Under the pieces are notes generated by a model. It saw only the letters and a program-made list of their open reading frames with translations, was not told the DNA's origin and did no database searches. From Aspidapion aeneum (lineage: Eukaryota; Arthropoda; Insecta; Coleoptera; Brentidae): DNA of 64,000 nt. Position 1 is the stretch's first letter; each line of letters opens with the position of its first letter. Location: contig OY755038.1 of the NCBI GenBank assembly GCA_963576565.1, forward strand, positions 65,106,908-65,170,907. The letters are read 5' to 3'. Shown here one piece after another: positions 21,945-34,665 of this stretch. A program made the translations under genes and the position numbers.

Positions 21945-23547
21945 GTAATGATTTAACAATTTCATATCTTTTTGTTTCAACAATAAACTGGAGGTATGAG
22001 TTAACTGCCCGAAAAATACTAGAAATAATAGAGACGTTTTGAAACTCATGTTTGACAGTATGTTATGGTTATAACTGAGATTGCGCAGTAGCAACTTGAT
22101 ATTCCTTTATGTTTATTAAACATAACGCAGGGCATTAATTAAAGTTAACCAATAAGTTTGTCTATGGTTTTGGCCAATTCTATGGTTTTGAACAAATTTT
22201 AATTCTGCCCTCCGGGCTTTCAGTGATCTTTCACTTTAAAAACAATTATAATACAGAAATAAAATCAAGAATGTAAATAACCAAGGAATTTAACAAAGCA
22301 GACAATAACATTGACCAGTGACTTTTAAACTCTTTTTCTGACTGACATGACTTTGTGGTTATTGCTTTTTAAGGTAACGAAAAATAACCATAACAGCTGT
22401 GAAAGTTGTATGTAACAAAATGTTTCTAATATACCCAATGAACATTTTCTGAAACCTCTGGTGACAGAAATGTTTATAATAGGCATAAAGAAGTTTTCGT
22501 AGTAGGTTTATGGTATTATAGAAGTGTTTTCCATATTAAATGTTTTCATAGTTATTTTATTAAAAATCCCAAACGGACAAAACTTGAATATTTATAAAAT
22601 TAGTGTTGGTTACATACATACATATTTTATAAATTGGTCTTAAAACTTTTAGGATTTGCCTAAATAGGTAGGATGGTTCATTTTTTCACCTTAGATTTTT
22701 AGTTTATTAAACTAAATTATGCTAACAGTAAGTCAATAAAAGGAAACAACACTGAAAAAATTGAGATATATCAGCTTTATATAAGTTACTTGAAAACAAA
22801 TTAACAAAACTTAACAAAAACAGCTTAATTAACCGTTTGAAATAGTCGTCCTTCTAACAAAAATTGGTAAGAAATTTATGTTGCATGGGAATTCAAAAAA
22901 TAAAGAAACTAAAAGTACTTTTTTGGGGAGATTAAAGCATATAATATAGGTATTATATTTTTTATCATAATTTGAATTCCCGAAACACTGTGGAATTCTC
23001 ATGCGTGCTAAAAAGACCACCGTCTGTCAGTTAGCGTTGGTGATATAGAATAAATGAGAGTTGATTTAGAAAACTTTAGTTTTTACAAGTGGTTTATAAA
23101 TAATTTGGCGGTCAACAAACAGTTTCGCCATACTGGTTTACACGAACGGCGTAAAGGGCAATGAACATAATATTAACATATGAACCTTTAAATTTTTTTA
23201 TTATTTTCTCATTTTTTTAATTGGGATTACGTATAGTGCTTTTGAGTGAAGTCAACAACTAAATAAGTCTCATATTAGATAAAAAATTGTAAGAACACAT
23301 TATTAATATTAATTGTTTTAAAACTAATATTTTAACCTCTTTTGTCTTAAAATTTAAGTAGGCCGTTAAAATTTTGTGGGTATTTTTGAAAATTAGTCAG
23401 TAAAAAAGTTCTTGCAGGTGATTTTTAAAAGAGAAGAAATGGTAAAACAGATTATACAATTATTGTTACGTAGGAAGTAATATCATAATTATTCCATATT
23501 TCATCTTATTTTTATTTTATAAAAGGTTGCTGTAGTGGTAATGTTTT
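21945..23547. other. Inferred intron 1, 5' part
   Basis: AT-rich, without recognised features. The remainder of the inferred intron (to 25550) holds the RTE-type LINE at 23548 and the repeat at 25188. Confidence 0.4.
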
Positions 23548-24700
23548 TTGTCTTAAACGACTAATTGAGAAAAGGAGCGCCATAAATATAGAGACTCATG
23601 TTACCTTTGTGGACCTACAAGAAGCATATGATACCGTTCCAGTAGAAAAACTATGGACAGTGCTAGAGCAGACTAATATCAATCATACATACATAAAAGC
23701 GATAAAAGAACTATACAAAGGGTCAAAATCTAAAATTAAAATTGGAAATCGACTTTCAAAAGAATTCCTGGTAACAAAAGGCTTAAGACAGGGATGTTGT
23801 ATTTCTCCAACTCTTTTTAAAATATATATCGCAGTAGCTCTAAAAAACTGGAAACGGAAAGTGCACGGCATGGGAATACAACTTAACGACCGATTTACCA
23901 TATACACACTACAGTTTGCTGACGACCAAGTAATTGTAGCTAATGATAAAGAGGACATGGAGTGTGTGATGAGAGAGTTAATGGAAGAATGCCAAAAGTG
24001 GGGGCTGACAGTGAACGTGGACAGGGCACAGTACTTATGTGTTGGAAGCGAGTCCAGTGAGTTAGAACCCGACAATGGACAAGTAATATCTCCATGCAAT
24101 GAGTATGTATACTTGGGTGTCACATTTGATAAGACAGGAACAGACTGTAAAGAACTGGAAAAAAGAATAGTAAAAGCAAAAAAGGTTATTGGATGTCTTA
24201 ACAGTATTTTATGGAGCAGAGAGATAAAAAAGAATGTAAAATTTAACATATATGAAACAATGGTGAAAAGCACGCTGTTGTATGGAGTAGATAATTGTCG
24301 CGTAACAGAAAAATACAAAACAAAAATGGAAAGTGTCGAAATGGATGCAATAAGAAGATCAATGAGAATATCTGGAACAGATCACATAGGAAGTGAGATC
24401 ATGGAAGAGAGAATGGGAATCGAGGGGAGCATAACGGATGACATCACTAAAAGACAACTGATATGGTACGGCCATGTACAACGGATGAACGACGAAAGAT
24501 TGCCAAAGCAGGTCCTAGAATGGCGACCGATAGGGCGCAGAAAAAGAGGGCGTCCTAAACTGGAATGGCAGCAGTCAGTCCAAAGATCAATGAGTCAAAA
24601 AAATCTGACAGAAGATGATTGTCAGGATCGAAGGAGGTGGAGAATAGGCGTCGGACAACGTAGAAAAACGTTCTAAACCGACTAAATAAAAATGTTGCTA
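23548..24700 (+). mobile_element. 5'-truncated RTE-like LINE
   Basis: Begins abruptly within the RT palm-proximal region (CLKRLIEKRSAINIETHVTF) and ends near AAACCGACTAAATAAA, similar to the 3' end of the longer copy before 31376. 5' truncation is usual for target-primed LINE insertions. It lies sense-oriented inside the inferred intron 1. Confidence 0.8.
23609..24676 (+). pseudogene. RTE-like reverse transcriptase, C-terminal part
   Basis: 355 open codons. RT motifs: FVDLQEAYDTVP (catalytic Asp of motif A, starting just upstream of the first Met), GLRQGCCISPTLF (motif B) and LQFADDQVIV (motif C). Downstream is the typical C-terminal stretch RQLIWYGHVQRMNDERLPKQ and RRKRGRPKLEW seen in RTE-type LINE proteins. 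The endonuclease domain and RT N-terminus are missing, so the copy is dead although the frame has no stop. Related to, but not the same as, the copy at 28093-31376. Confidence 0.85.
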
Positions 24701-25187
24701 ACACCATTTTATAAAATAATTCTGACAGAAAAAAAAACATATATTAAATTGGTAAACAAAGACAAGGATGAATTTAGAGAGGTTATATTTTATTGTGTTG
24801 ACAATAAGTTATCACAACTTTTTTTAACGCATTTAGTGCGCTTATTTAGCTTTTAAAGTTATCGCCAACACGAAATATTAAAACTTTAGGTTGTTTCGAA
24901 ATGTGTGTAGATATTGTTGGAACCTATTATAAAGACAAAAATGCTCATTGATCTTCAAGTATCTTCTTGATTTATATTGACTAAGGTAGGCTTTATAGAA
25001 TTACCTAAGTCTTCTTCATGAACGCCAATTTCTGATTACTCATAAACGTAAGCTCCTACGAAGCATTTAGTAATAACATAAATTATTAACAGAAACGTGT
25101 CCTGCTATATTCCGGCATAATAATGCGCTATTCCGTTAAGAAGTTTGCCTATTTTCAATTTTTATATTGTCAAAAAGCTCTTATTAG
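24701..25187. other. AT-rich intronic DNA
   Basis: No feature recognised. Confidence 0.35.
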
Positions 25188-25415
25188 CATCAATAGATTT
25201 TGACAAAAATCTAATCAGCTCTTTACAGTATTGTATCTGAAAAATTCATGAAAATCGGTTCAGCGGTTTAGGCGCAATCGTGTTACGGACAGACATATAA
25301 ACACACAACACACAAACCGACGAGAAGTCACGACGATATTCTAAATTCGGCGTTCTCATTATTTTTCTTGAAAACAATATCTTTATACTAGCCATTGCTA
25401 CTCGGGCTTGGAAGG
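25188..25415 (+). repeat. Dispersed repeat with CGGTTCAGCGGTTT and CACGACGATATT
   Basis: Order of blocks: ATCTAATCAGCT, AAATCGGTTCAGCGGTTTAG, GTTACGGACAGACATA, GTCACGACGATATTC, TAGCCATTGCTACTCGGGCT. Related copies occur near 60040-60440 and 63305-63485. Common insect element tail; no coding part is present here. Confidence 0.65.
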
Positions 25416-25550
25416 TTAGAATGTTTATTTTAGAATAACACTGTTGTACAAGTGTGTCAATTATGCCTATGCCTATTTCTTCCACTTTTACGCCAAGTTT
25501 TACAGAAAATAATAATAATATACATAAAGTTTGTAAATATTTATTTTTAG

Positions 25551-25667
25551 ACACAACTATAAAATCAACGACTAGCAGTTCTACAACAGAATGTCCAAAA
25601 ATTATAGTGCAACCAATATTAGTACCAATTCCAAATGTAATTCCTCTAGCTGAATATGTTATTCCAG
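25551..25667 (+). CDS. Secreted proline-rich protein, exon 2
   Basis: 117 bp between ATTTATTTTTAG and CCAG|GTAAAA. Phase 1 in and out. It encodes a Ser/Thr run (TTIKSTTSSSTT), the protein's only Cys (ECPK), and a Pro/Val/Ile-rich stretch (VQPILVPIPNVIPLAEYVIP). Both junctions create Asp codons with the neighbours. The low-complexity secreted composition resembles extracellular or cuticle-type small proteins, but no family is recognised. Confidence 0.6.
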
Positions 25668-25759
25668 GTAAAAAATCGTGGTGGTGGAAGTACCGAAGTA
25701 GAGTGGGATGTGGGGGCAATATGGGGGGGAGAGTTTGGAGCAATAACCCATAGTAATTT

Positions 25760-28092
25760 TGTGCAGAAAGTCACAGCAATATTAATTTTTATCTTGAACC
25801 TCTCGATGGTCTTACACGTCTGAGTTACCCATGGCCCCCCTTGGTTATTAGATATGACCTCAGGGCCGAAGGCGCCGCTTAACCTTCTTCGAATTAAACA
25901 GAAGTTTGTGTATCGTCCTTGTATCGCTGTATGTTCTGCTAATGAGGTGCAGTTGATATGTCGAATCGCCTAGGTATTTCAGTATTTACTAAAATGTTAG
26001 GATCTAGTGCTAAAGGTCAGGGTTTTGTATACGGATACATAAATCCTGTATACTAACAATCTATGTTTAATTTTTTTAACCTTTAAAGTCAAATAATAAT
26101 AAAAAATATATTACACACACATATGTTTTAACATGACAAATTGATTCCAAAATAACTATTTTTGAAACAATGCGCTTAATTTAGTGGTTTCCATGTAAAA
26201 CAAAATTAAATTTCAGCACTTTCTTACTTTCTTCGGAAAGCGCGGTAATAAATTTTTGGCAAATAAATAAATAACAAAAATAACCTTTAATTGTGGAGTC
26301 ATTTTTTATTTATTTACAGCAAATGAAGAATATTGTAATAAATTACAATTTCTACAAAATGTGGCAGGAAAATAGTTTTAAATTAATATAAATACAAAAA
26401 AATTGATTTTTTGTAAAAAAAATATATAGTTTATTTTATTATGTGATATAAAAAATTCAAAACTAAATATTTAAAAGATTTCTTTTTAAACAATTCAAAT
26501 TTTATGATAATACTTTATAATGCATAAATAATTTTCGTATACCTAATTCTTAATAAACACAACAAAGCTATATTCAATAGAGGAATAATTGAATTTAAGC
26601 AATTACCCATTTGACACATAATTTCTTAATTACAAATTGTTAGTATCTGGAATATATTGTAGAAATATTGCTGTTAAAGAACTGTACCCAAACTATATTC
26701 CTCCTAGCTCTGCCATTCTCAAAGCTATCTGCCTTATTTAGGCACACTGCTTCTAGCAACTTATTTTTAGAAGATAAATTCTACAATTAAGAGATTACAT
26801 ATTATACATGCTGCTCAGATTCATTATTTCAAAGTTCCAAATAATATATTTTTTTAATAAGCGTTGTGCAATCTAATAATTTCTATCTCTCTGCAGATTA
26901 TTTATTCTAGCTTCTTTAAATCCCTTCATTTATTAAAATGTTAATTTCTATTTTCTTTTAAGAGAAAAATATACAGAAGTAAAGCAGATTGTATTTTTTA
27001 TCACTAGTCACGAGAGAATTGAACATAAAATTTAAGAAAATACTAGATTAAATTTTATACTGGGAAAAAACTGTTTTAGAAAATTTAGATCTTAAAACAT
27101 GTAAATAATAAAAAATATTTGATTGGTTAATCTCAGAATTGCTAATACATTTTGTCTTTAAATTAATAGAAAGTTGCTTAATTTAGAAATTTAATGGTAA
27201 TTATGCAATATAATGGTTTTCCTTTATTTCTACATTTTTGGAATAATCTTTTTATGAGCAGTACGTTCTAAGAGGAACGAAAAGCTGTCAGTGCAAAAAT
27301 TTAAAACAAATGTTTTTGCTTTGCTTTTTTTAAACAATTTTTTAGAAAAAATCTTTAAGAATTTTAGTAATTTATGCCGGTTTAGTGTACCTTTGATCAG
27401 GATTAGGGCAAGTTAGTTTAAACGAGGTTTAGTTTAGGTCAGATCAAGCGCGGATCTAAGTGAAAATCTAGGATGGGATAATAGTCTACGAAAAAATTAT
27501 TTGTAATATCATTTTTTTTCTAGGGGGGAGTAATTCGCCTATTTTCCCTTTAATCATTAAAAAAGTGCATATTTTTTGTTCTAGGGGGGGCAGTAATTAC
27601 CACGTACCCCTTCCTCAAATCCACGCTTGGGTAAGGTCAAGTCTAGTTTTAGTTTCAGTTTTGATTTGTTTTTTTTCGGTAAATTAAAAAAAAAATCAAT
27701 TTTGAACATGATGTCTAAGATGTCCTAAAATGGACTTAGTTTAACCAAACCTGCCCAAAACCTGATTTAACCTAACCTGAAATAGAATAAATTGACCTAA
27801 TAACTATAACATGCCTTCTTAAAAACTACCGATAAATATTATAATAGGGTGATTTAAAAAATATTAAATGACCCACCAAAGATCTTCTTTGGCATATATT
27901 TAGCTTTTATATTTTTATTGCTAAAGAATCATATTTAATCCAAATTTGTTTTTTTAATAGATGTATAAAATAAATTATTTTTCTTTTTGCGCAGGCGTGT
28001 TTGTTTTCCCCTGAAATAGTACTAACTACTTTTTTTTTTAAATTAAAGGTAATAATAAAGTAAAACCATGTATAATTACCAAATGATAAATT
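25760..28092. other. Inferred intron 2, AT-rich part
   Basis: Long AT-rich DNA. Only a weak hAT-like MITE at 27445-27629 was noticed. Confidence 0.4.
27445..27629. mobile_element. Possible hAT-like MITE
   Basis: CAAGCGCGGATCTAAG on the left and CTCAAATCCACGCTTG on the right are imperfect inverted ends. Inside are two copies of a CTAGGGGGG(A/C)AGTAATT-like block. No clear 8-bp duplication. Confidence 0.4.
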
Positions 28093-31000
28093 ATTCTGCG
28101 GGTACGGGTAGACCTCGTCAGATGTCCATCAGGGGAAATGAATCGACCCCTGCCCTCCGTAGATTCCAGGTACTCTCCGACCCGGAGAGTTAGCACCTGT
28201 ATAGGGTCCCTTTCCCAGGGTTACGGGAGAAGACCACATCGATATGAAAGGCGAAGAGAATGGACCTCGGTACAGTGATCATAGCGTAGGTGGCAACCCT
28301 TTTTTTTAGGGATAGTATAAAAGACTACTGCCTTGTAGTACCGGCGTTGGAATCGTCAAAGGCTAGGGGATGAAAACCTCGATCAAAAATCACCTGGTCC
28401 TCCATTTTGGGGGTTAGTGCAGACTAACTCTCTGCTACCCGGAAAAAGCGTACACTGTTAAAAAACCCAATCAAACGCCTCGGAAAGAAAAGATAAACCT
28501 AAGACAAACCAAGCAACGAAACAGGAATATGATTTTTGGTACATGGAACGTGCAAGGAATGGATCGAAAAGTGAATGAAATAGTACATGAGTGCAGCAGA
28601 ATGAAGGTAGACCTTGCTGTACTAACAGAAATGAAAAAGAAAGGAAAACGATCTGAAAACCTAGGAAAATATGACCATTTCTATAGCAGAGTGGCAAAAG
28701 AAAAACATGCTTAACAAGGAGTATCTATTTTGCTCAACAAAAGATTTAGAAAATTTATCACCAACTGGGAAGCAGTCAATGAATGTCTAATTAAAATGAA
28801 TATAACAATAAAAGGAATGAGACTTACGATTTTTGGAATCTATGCGTATAACGACGTTGCAAATGTAGCCGTGAAAGACAATTTTTTTGAAGAAATACAC
28901 AATGAAATATCAGCAGTAAGTACATCTAGAGAAATCGTCATATTGGGAGATTTAAATAGTAGAACTGATAACAGAGTTAATGATGACAGTTGGCCAATAT
29001 GGAGAAAATGTTGTTAATGACAATGGAAACCGGCTAATTACAGTATGTGAGCAATTAGACCTAAAAATCCAAAACGGTTTTTTTCAAAATAAGGAAATAC
29101 ACAAATATACCTGAACCAAACCCTCACAAAACCTGAAATCCGTCATTGATTATCTTATCACTAAACAAAAGACAAAACTAAAAATTCGAGATGTCAGAAA
29201 AAAGCGTGGATCAACATGCGGAAGCGATAACTATCTTCTGGAGTCCGAAATTCTCTTTCCTTATCAACGCCGAAGCCTGCATGTGATTGCAGAAATTGAT
29301 CACTGTAAATGTAATCTACTAGGCCTAGAACATGACAGCGTAAAAAACTTATACAAAAAGAGACTGAACGAAATACTTAATACAAGTTCAGGTGACACCC
29401 CAGATGAGGAATACGAATGTATTACATTAAGCATCCACCAAGCTGCAAAAGAAGCACTAGGATTAGTGGAAGAAACTTCTAAAAGAAGAAAACCATACTG
29501 GTGGGATGCTGAGATTGAAAGAGAAATAGAGGAAAAAAGGAAATTATATCACACCTACTTATCCCAAAAGACAGATAGAAGCAGACAAGAATACAAAATC
29601 GCGCAATCAAAGGTGAGAAGAATGATCAGTGATAAGAAAAATCATTCGTGGACGCAAAAGTGCCAGAAAATAGATTCTTACTTAGGAGGTAGGAGAAGTA
29701 CCGAAACCTGGAAAACTATAAGATCGATTAAAAAAGAAACATGCAGAGATATCATCTCACCAATTCCAGAAAAAGAATGGGATGAGCATTTTAAAAAACT
29801 TTTAACTGAAGATAGAGCAGAATTCAAGGAAGACGCAAGAGGCAATATAATTAGAACGATGGGATCTCCAGTACCCCTCAGAATCTCTGACGTCAAAAAC
29901 GTGTGCACAACCTTAAAAAGCGGTAAATCTGCCGGACCCGAAAATATCCCAGCCGAACTTATTAAATATGGCACTAGGAACTGTTTTGGAGAATACGGAA
30001 TCTTTTCCAAAAATATTTAAATGCAACTGTAGTACCAACTGAGTGGAAACGTCATATATATCCACAATACACAAAAAAGGAAGGAAAGATATATGTGACA
30101 ATTATAGAGGTATCTCTGTGATTGGTACGCTAAGCAGAATATACGGTAAAATAATAAGAAATAAAGTGGAGAGCGAATATAGAAACATGGAGGCAGAAGA
30201 ACAAGCTAGTTTCAAGGCGGCTAGATCGACTTCGGATCATCTCTTTTGTATAACCCAAGTTATTGAAAAGAAAATGGCATATGGTTAAGAACTGCATCTG
30301 CTTTACGTCGATTTGCAGAAGGCATAGGATGGTATACCACTGAATCTACTTTGGAAAGCGTTGGAAAATACAAACATAAGCGTACAACTAATTAAGGCCA
30401 TCAAAGAGTTATACCGCAAGAGTAAGGCAAAGGTTAAAATAAAAGCAAAACTAACCAAAGGCTTTCAAGTAAATAAAGGTCTTAAACAAGGTTGCTGTAT
30501 CTCGCCTACGCTCTTCAAGATATACTTGGAACAAGTCCTTAAAGTATGGAAGAGAAAATGCCAAAACATGGGAATTCCGTTGGACGAAACGACCTTGTCT
30601 ACTTTATGTTTCGCCGATGATCAGATAGTAGTGGCTCAGGATTATGACGACCTCGATTATATAACACGAAAACTAATAGAAGAGTACAATAAGTGGGGAT
30701 TAGAGGGTGATCTCAATAAGACAGTATATGCGTATCGGTGGAATGAAACAGGATCTAATCTTAAATACCGGGCATCGAATTCAGTCCTGTGATGAGTATA
30801 AATACTTAGGTCTAAAAATTACAGCTGATAGAACACTAGACAAAGCTATAAAAGATCGAAACGTACAAGGAAGAAAAGCAATAACTTTATTAAATGGAAT
30901 AATTTGGGACCAAAGTATATCAAAACATAACAAAAAGCTTATATATAAAACCATTGTAAAAAGTATTATTACATACGGCTCAGAAGTATGGCCAATCAAT

Positions 31001-31376
31001 GATAGAACAGAAAAAATGCTTTCCGCTACGGAGATGGACTATTGGAGAAGAGCAGCAGGGAGATCAAAAAGAGAAAGAGTTACAAATCAAAGAATAAGAC
31101 GAATTATGACAGTGGGTGAACGTGCTTTAGTGGATGATATAAGAACAAAACAACTGGTGTGGTACGGACATGTACAAAGAATGAATGATGAAAGACTACC
31201 TAAACAAATACTACAATGGAAACCAACTGGCCGAAGAAAACGAGGACGGCTAAGGAGAAGCTGGAGAGAAGGAATAGACAGTGAAATAAGAATAAGAGGC
31301 CGAGATGATGAAGTATGGGCAAACAGAAACGAGTGGAGATTGGGTATCGTAAAACGTTGTGAAACCGATAAATATA
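28093..31376 (+). mobile_element. Near full-length RTE-like LINE, decayed
   Basis: A GC-richer 5' leader (about 28093-28500, with GACCTCGTCAGATGTCC and CTCTCCGACCCGGAGAG) is followed by endonuclease and RT coding sequence. The 3' end reads AAACCGATAAATA and abuts the long-TIR element at 31377. Sense-oriented inside inferred intron 2. Confidence 0.8.
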
Positions 31377-31411
31377 TACAGGGTGTCCCAGAACTAATGG
31401 TACATGGTTAA
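28529..31411 (+). pseudogene. RTE-like endonuclease/reverse transcriptase pseudogene
   Basis: Order along the strand: apurinic-type endonuclease (FGTWNVQGMDRKVNEI near 28532; VILGDLNSRTDN near 28940), a linker with KKPYWWDAEIEREIEEKRK-like sequence at about 29490, RT N-terminus (SGKSAGPENIPAELIKYG near 29920), DNYRGISV near 30098, motif B KQGCCISPTLFKIY near 30485, motif C CFADDQIVVA near 30607, and a C-terminal QLVWYGHVQRMNDERLPKQI near 31150. Stops and frameshifts occur at about 28714, 29017, 30020, 30288 and 30792. The last open piece runs a few codons into the neighbouring inverted-repeat element. Confidence 0.85.
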
Positions 31412-33312
31412 ACTGTAGATTCCTTGGGTCAAATTATTACGATTTAGCTATACTTACCTTAGTGCAAAAGTTCGTATTAACCGAGATACAGGGTGTTAAA
31501 CTTTATTTTTTCAATTCGATTTTCTTTAATAACTTTTTTATTAATTAATATTTTTGCAAAAACCTACCAGCGTGTAAGTTTTTTTAAAATTGGCAAGACG
31601 ATTGCGTTGAAAAATGTCATGTACAGTGTACAGGGTGTTCCTTGGACCACTACCATTGCATAAAAATCGGTATATTTTTGTTGTGCCTAAGTGTATACCA
31701 GTTTTTATGTAAAATAATGGTTTTTCCATCCTTTTTATGTAAAAAAGTTATACTGTTTTAAAGTCACTCAGAAAAACGGTTTTTTTGCTTTTAAAGTTTT
31801 TATTGCATGTGAGTGATCTGCCTAATTTATGTATGATACTTTCTTTAATTCTTTCTACTTATTAATAATTTTGCACAAAAAATTGGGTTTGGTGATTTTT
31901 GTGCAGGGTGTTCTCTGGCTCGGTACCGTTACATTAAAGTAGGTCTAACTTTTTTGTTCCTCCGTGTATACAAGATTCTATAAAAACATTTATTTTTTTA
32001 TTTTTTTTAAGTGAAAAAGTTATAGTGTTTAGAAGTCGCACAGTTTTTAAGATTTTATTTATTTAAATTATAAGTTTTTATTGTATGCGTAAAAGATTTT
32101 TGATTAAATTCTTACCTACTTCATACCTAATAGCTATAGTCAATAATTTTTTATAGCATTTTAAGATTGGATGTTTTCATAAGAAATATTAAGTAAAAAA
32201 ATATACAGGATGGTTTTTGAATTATAATAAGTGGGTTAAAACAATTGTAAGTTATTGTACGTTATTGCAACCGTGTAGGGCGATGTTTTTAATGAGGAAC
32301 AAAAACTTCTTCGTATTAGTGTTTTTAAAAATGGTAAGTACGTATACTTTATTAATGCAACTATTTTTTTATTGTTTTGAAAGGAAATTATAATTATTAA
32401 TAAAATTAATATTTTATTATTTATTTAAAAAAATATAAAATTTCTTAAGCATGGCGCTCTCAGCAGCAAAGTTAAAATTTTAAAATTGACAAATAGTAAA
32501 TCAAACTTAAAATTGTTTATTATAATAGGCTTTGAAAATAAAAAACAATAAGATCCAATAAAGTTGCTGTCTGCGTCTATTCTGTCAAACTTTCTTACAA
32601 CTACAGAACTGTTTGTAACATTACTTAATAATTAAAATCATATTCTGTTTAAAAACCTGCTTAAGTATACACCGAGGCACCAAAAAATACACTGATGATT
32701 TTAATGCAATGGTAGTGGTCCAAAGAGCACCCTGTACATTGTACATTAACTTTTTCAACGGAATCATATTGCAAATTTCAGAAAAACCTACTTGCTGGTT
32801 AGTTTTTGCCAAAATATTATTCAGTAGAAAGAATTGAAGAAATTATCATACATAAATTAGGCATTTCGCTCACATGCAATAAAAACTTTAAATGCAAAAA
32901 TCTCAAAAATCGTTGCTCTGAGCGACTTTAAAGCAGTATAACTTTTTTACATAAAAAAAATGGAAAAACCATTATTTTACATAAAAACTGGTATGCACCG
33001 AGGCACAAAAAAAATACAGTGATTTTAATGCAATGATAGTGGTCCAAGAAACACCCAGTACATTGTACATCAAAATTTTCAACGGAATCGTTTTGACAAT
33101 TTCAAAAAAATTTACATGCTGGTTATTTTTTGCAAAAATATTAATTAGTAAAAAAGTTATTAAAGAAAATCGAATTGAAAAAATAAAGTTTAACACCCTG
33201 TATCTCGGTTAGTACGAACTTTTGGACAAAGGTAAGTGTGGCTAAATCGTAATATTTTGACTCAAGGAATCTACAGTTTAACTATGTACCATTAGTTCTG
33301 GGACACCCTGTA
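31377..33312. mobile_element. 1.9-kb long-TIR foldback element (CAGGGTG ends)
   Basis: TACAGGGTGTCCCAGAACTA at the left is inverted at the right end, with TA at each border (left AATATA|CAGG, right CCTG|TATATA). The inverted arms are about 620-660 bp, around a roughly 650-bp AT-rich centre. Each arm also contains an internal CAGGGTGTT/AACACCC copy and a partial duplication (compare 32660-32870 with 32980-33190). No transposase. It sits exactly at the 3' end of the LINE. Confidence 0.85.
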
Positions 33313-33415
33313 TATAAATTATTCTGTTTTATTTTATTTTAATTTTTAATTTTTTTAAATAAAACAATGCACAAATCAAGCAAGCTATCTTCAGTACTTG
33401 CAGTATTTTTTTTAG

Positions 33416-33555
33416 ATGAACCCGGTTTTATTCCAGCAGGTTTTCATGAATATGATGAACCTTTTGAAATTGTGGACCCAGCTCCTTATGATCAAGATGT
33501 CATATACGAATCAGGCCCACCGATTATTATGGATGATGGATGGGTAAAAAAGTAA
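33416..33555 (+). CDS. Secreted proline-rich protein, exon 3 (C-terminus)
   Basis: Begins after GTATTTTTTTTAG at phase 1 and runs 140 bp to TAA. Encodes an acidic, Pro/Asp/Tyr-rich tail with DEPGFIPAGFHEYDEP, APYDQDVIYESGPP and MDDGWVKK. Junction with exon 2 gives an Asp codon. Upstream in-frame codons from 33367 continue through the acceptor and are taken as intron. A polyadenylation hexamer follows at 33602. Confidence 0.6.
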
Positions 33556-33601
33556 TTTTTTTTTGTCTTTTCAGATCTCCCCGCTCAAAAATGTTTTGTA
33601 A

Positions 33602-33607
33602 AATAAA
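33602..33607 (+). terminator. Candidate polyadenylation signal
   Basis: AATAAA about 47 bp after the stop of exon 3; a TG-rich stretch is not obvious nearby. Confidence 0.4.
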
Positions 33608-33837
33608 AATAAATGACAATATAGGACTTGTAATTCAGGATCACAAAAATTAAATTTCTACCTCTCTTTTTTTTCTTAAAAATAAGTAAATATTAAGCCG
33701 ATTTATTTCTCTTTATACTTGAAACTAAGGCTTATACTATTTTAATAATAAAGCAGTTAATACAAAGATAATTTGGAGAAACTTTGCTCTATAGCAAACT
33801 ACCTAGCCTGTGCTGTCCTGTAATTTAATATACGTAA

Positions 33838-33997
33838 CAGTGGCGTACCCAGGAATATGTTTTGGGGGGTTTCGAGGCCTCTTGGGGAGGGCCCCCGGCG
33901 CCTCTTGGGGGGGGGCGAGACCTCATCATGAATCATGAAAAAATCTTGGGCTTGGGGGGGCCCGGGCCACAGCCCTCCCCCCCTGGGTGCGCCCATG
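33838..33997. mobile_element. hAT-like MITE, GC-rich
   Basis: CAGTGGCGTACCCAGG on the left faces CCTGGGTGCGCCCATG on the right (imperfect). The inside is G/C homopolymer-rich (TTGGGGGGGGGCGAG). CAGTGGCG-type ends are typical of non-autonomous hAT elements. No exact 8-bp duplication was found. Confidence 0.7.
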
Positions 33998-34572
33998 TAA
34001 GTAATGTTAAAATAACCTTTGCGGTTCTTAGATTTTTTTAAATTAATTAGTTGTGGTAGCTTTTTTTTAATTGATTGTAGTTTAAAAGTTTTTTTTAATA
34101 AAAACTATTTTTAAAAGATGTTTTAAATTCTTTCTTTTAGTTTGTAGAAAACCGTTTTACTTTTTAGCAAAAAAAAGTAGGTTAAACCACCAATATTTAA
34201 AGATAAAATTGTATACCTATATCGAGAGGTTTGCTACCGGGTGAGCCAACATACACAGGACAAAATAAAACTATAACTGTTATGCATTTCGAAAATTACT
34301 ATCGAATTTAAAGAAATAAACTGCGTTTTGCAGAAAATTTTGTTTTATCCACTATCTTAAAATAGAAGATGGCGAAATGAATCAATTCTTGCGTTCTTCA
34401 ATGAGGTTCATTGTGTTTATTCTTATATTTCGGAAATTTTTTAGAGTTTTTTTTTTAACTTAAATAAAAAATATAAAATCTCTAATTTTGCCAGTCACAA
34501 CGGCAACCAATAAACTAATTTTTGTTTATATTATCTATTTATATGATATAAGTCTGAGTAGTAGTTACTTGC
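33998..34572. other. AT-rich DNA, nothing recognised
   Basis: No supportable feature. Confidence 0.35.
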
Positions 34573-34665
34573 TACACCGAAAAATCATATTAATGTTATC
34601 AAATGGTAATTTTAATCTGCACCGAAAAATCACATTAATGTTATTAAATGGGGATTTTAATTGAA
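34573..34665. repeat. Two-copy 45-bp tandem repeat
   Basis: ACCGAAAAATCATATTAATG at 34576 and its near copy 45 bp later, each followed by TTATnAAATGG. Sits about 110 bp from the retrotransposon LTR edge. Confidence 0.6.

Noticed and set aside
23683..24318. 211-codon minus-strand frame
   Set aside because: Antisense shadow of the LINE reverse transcriptase.
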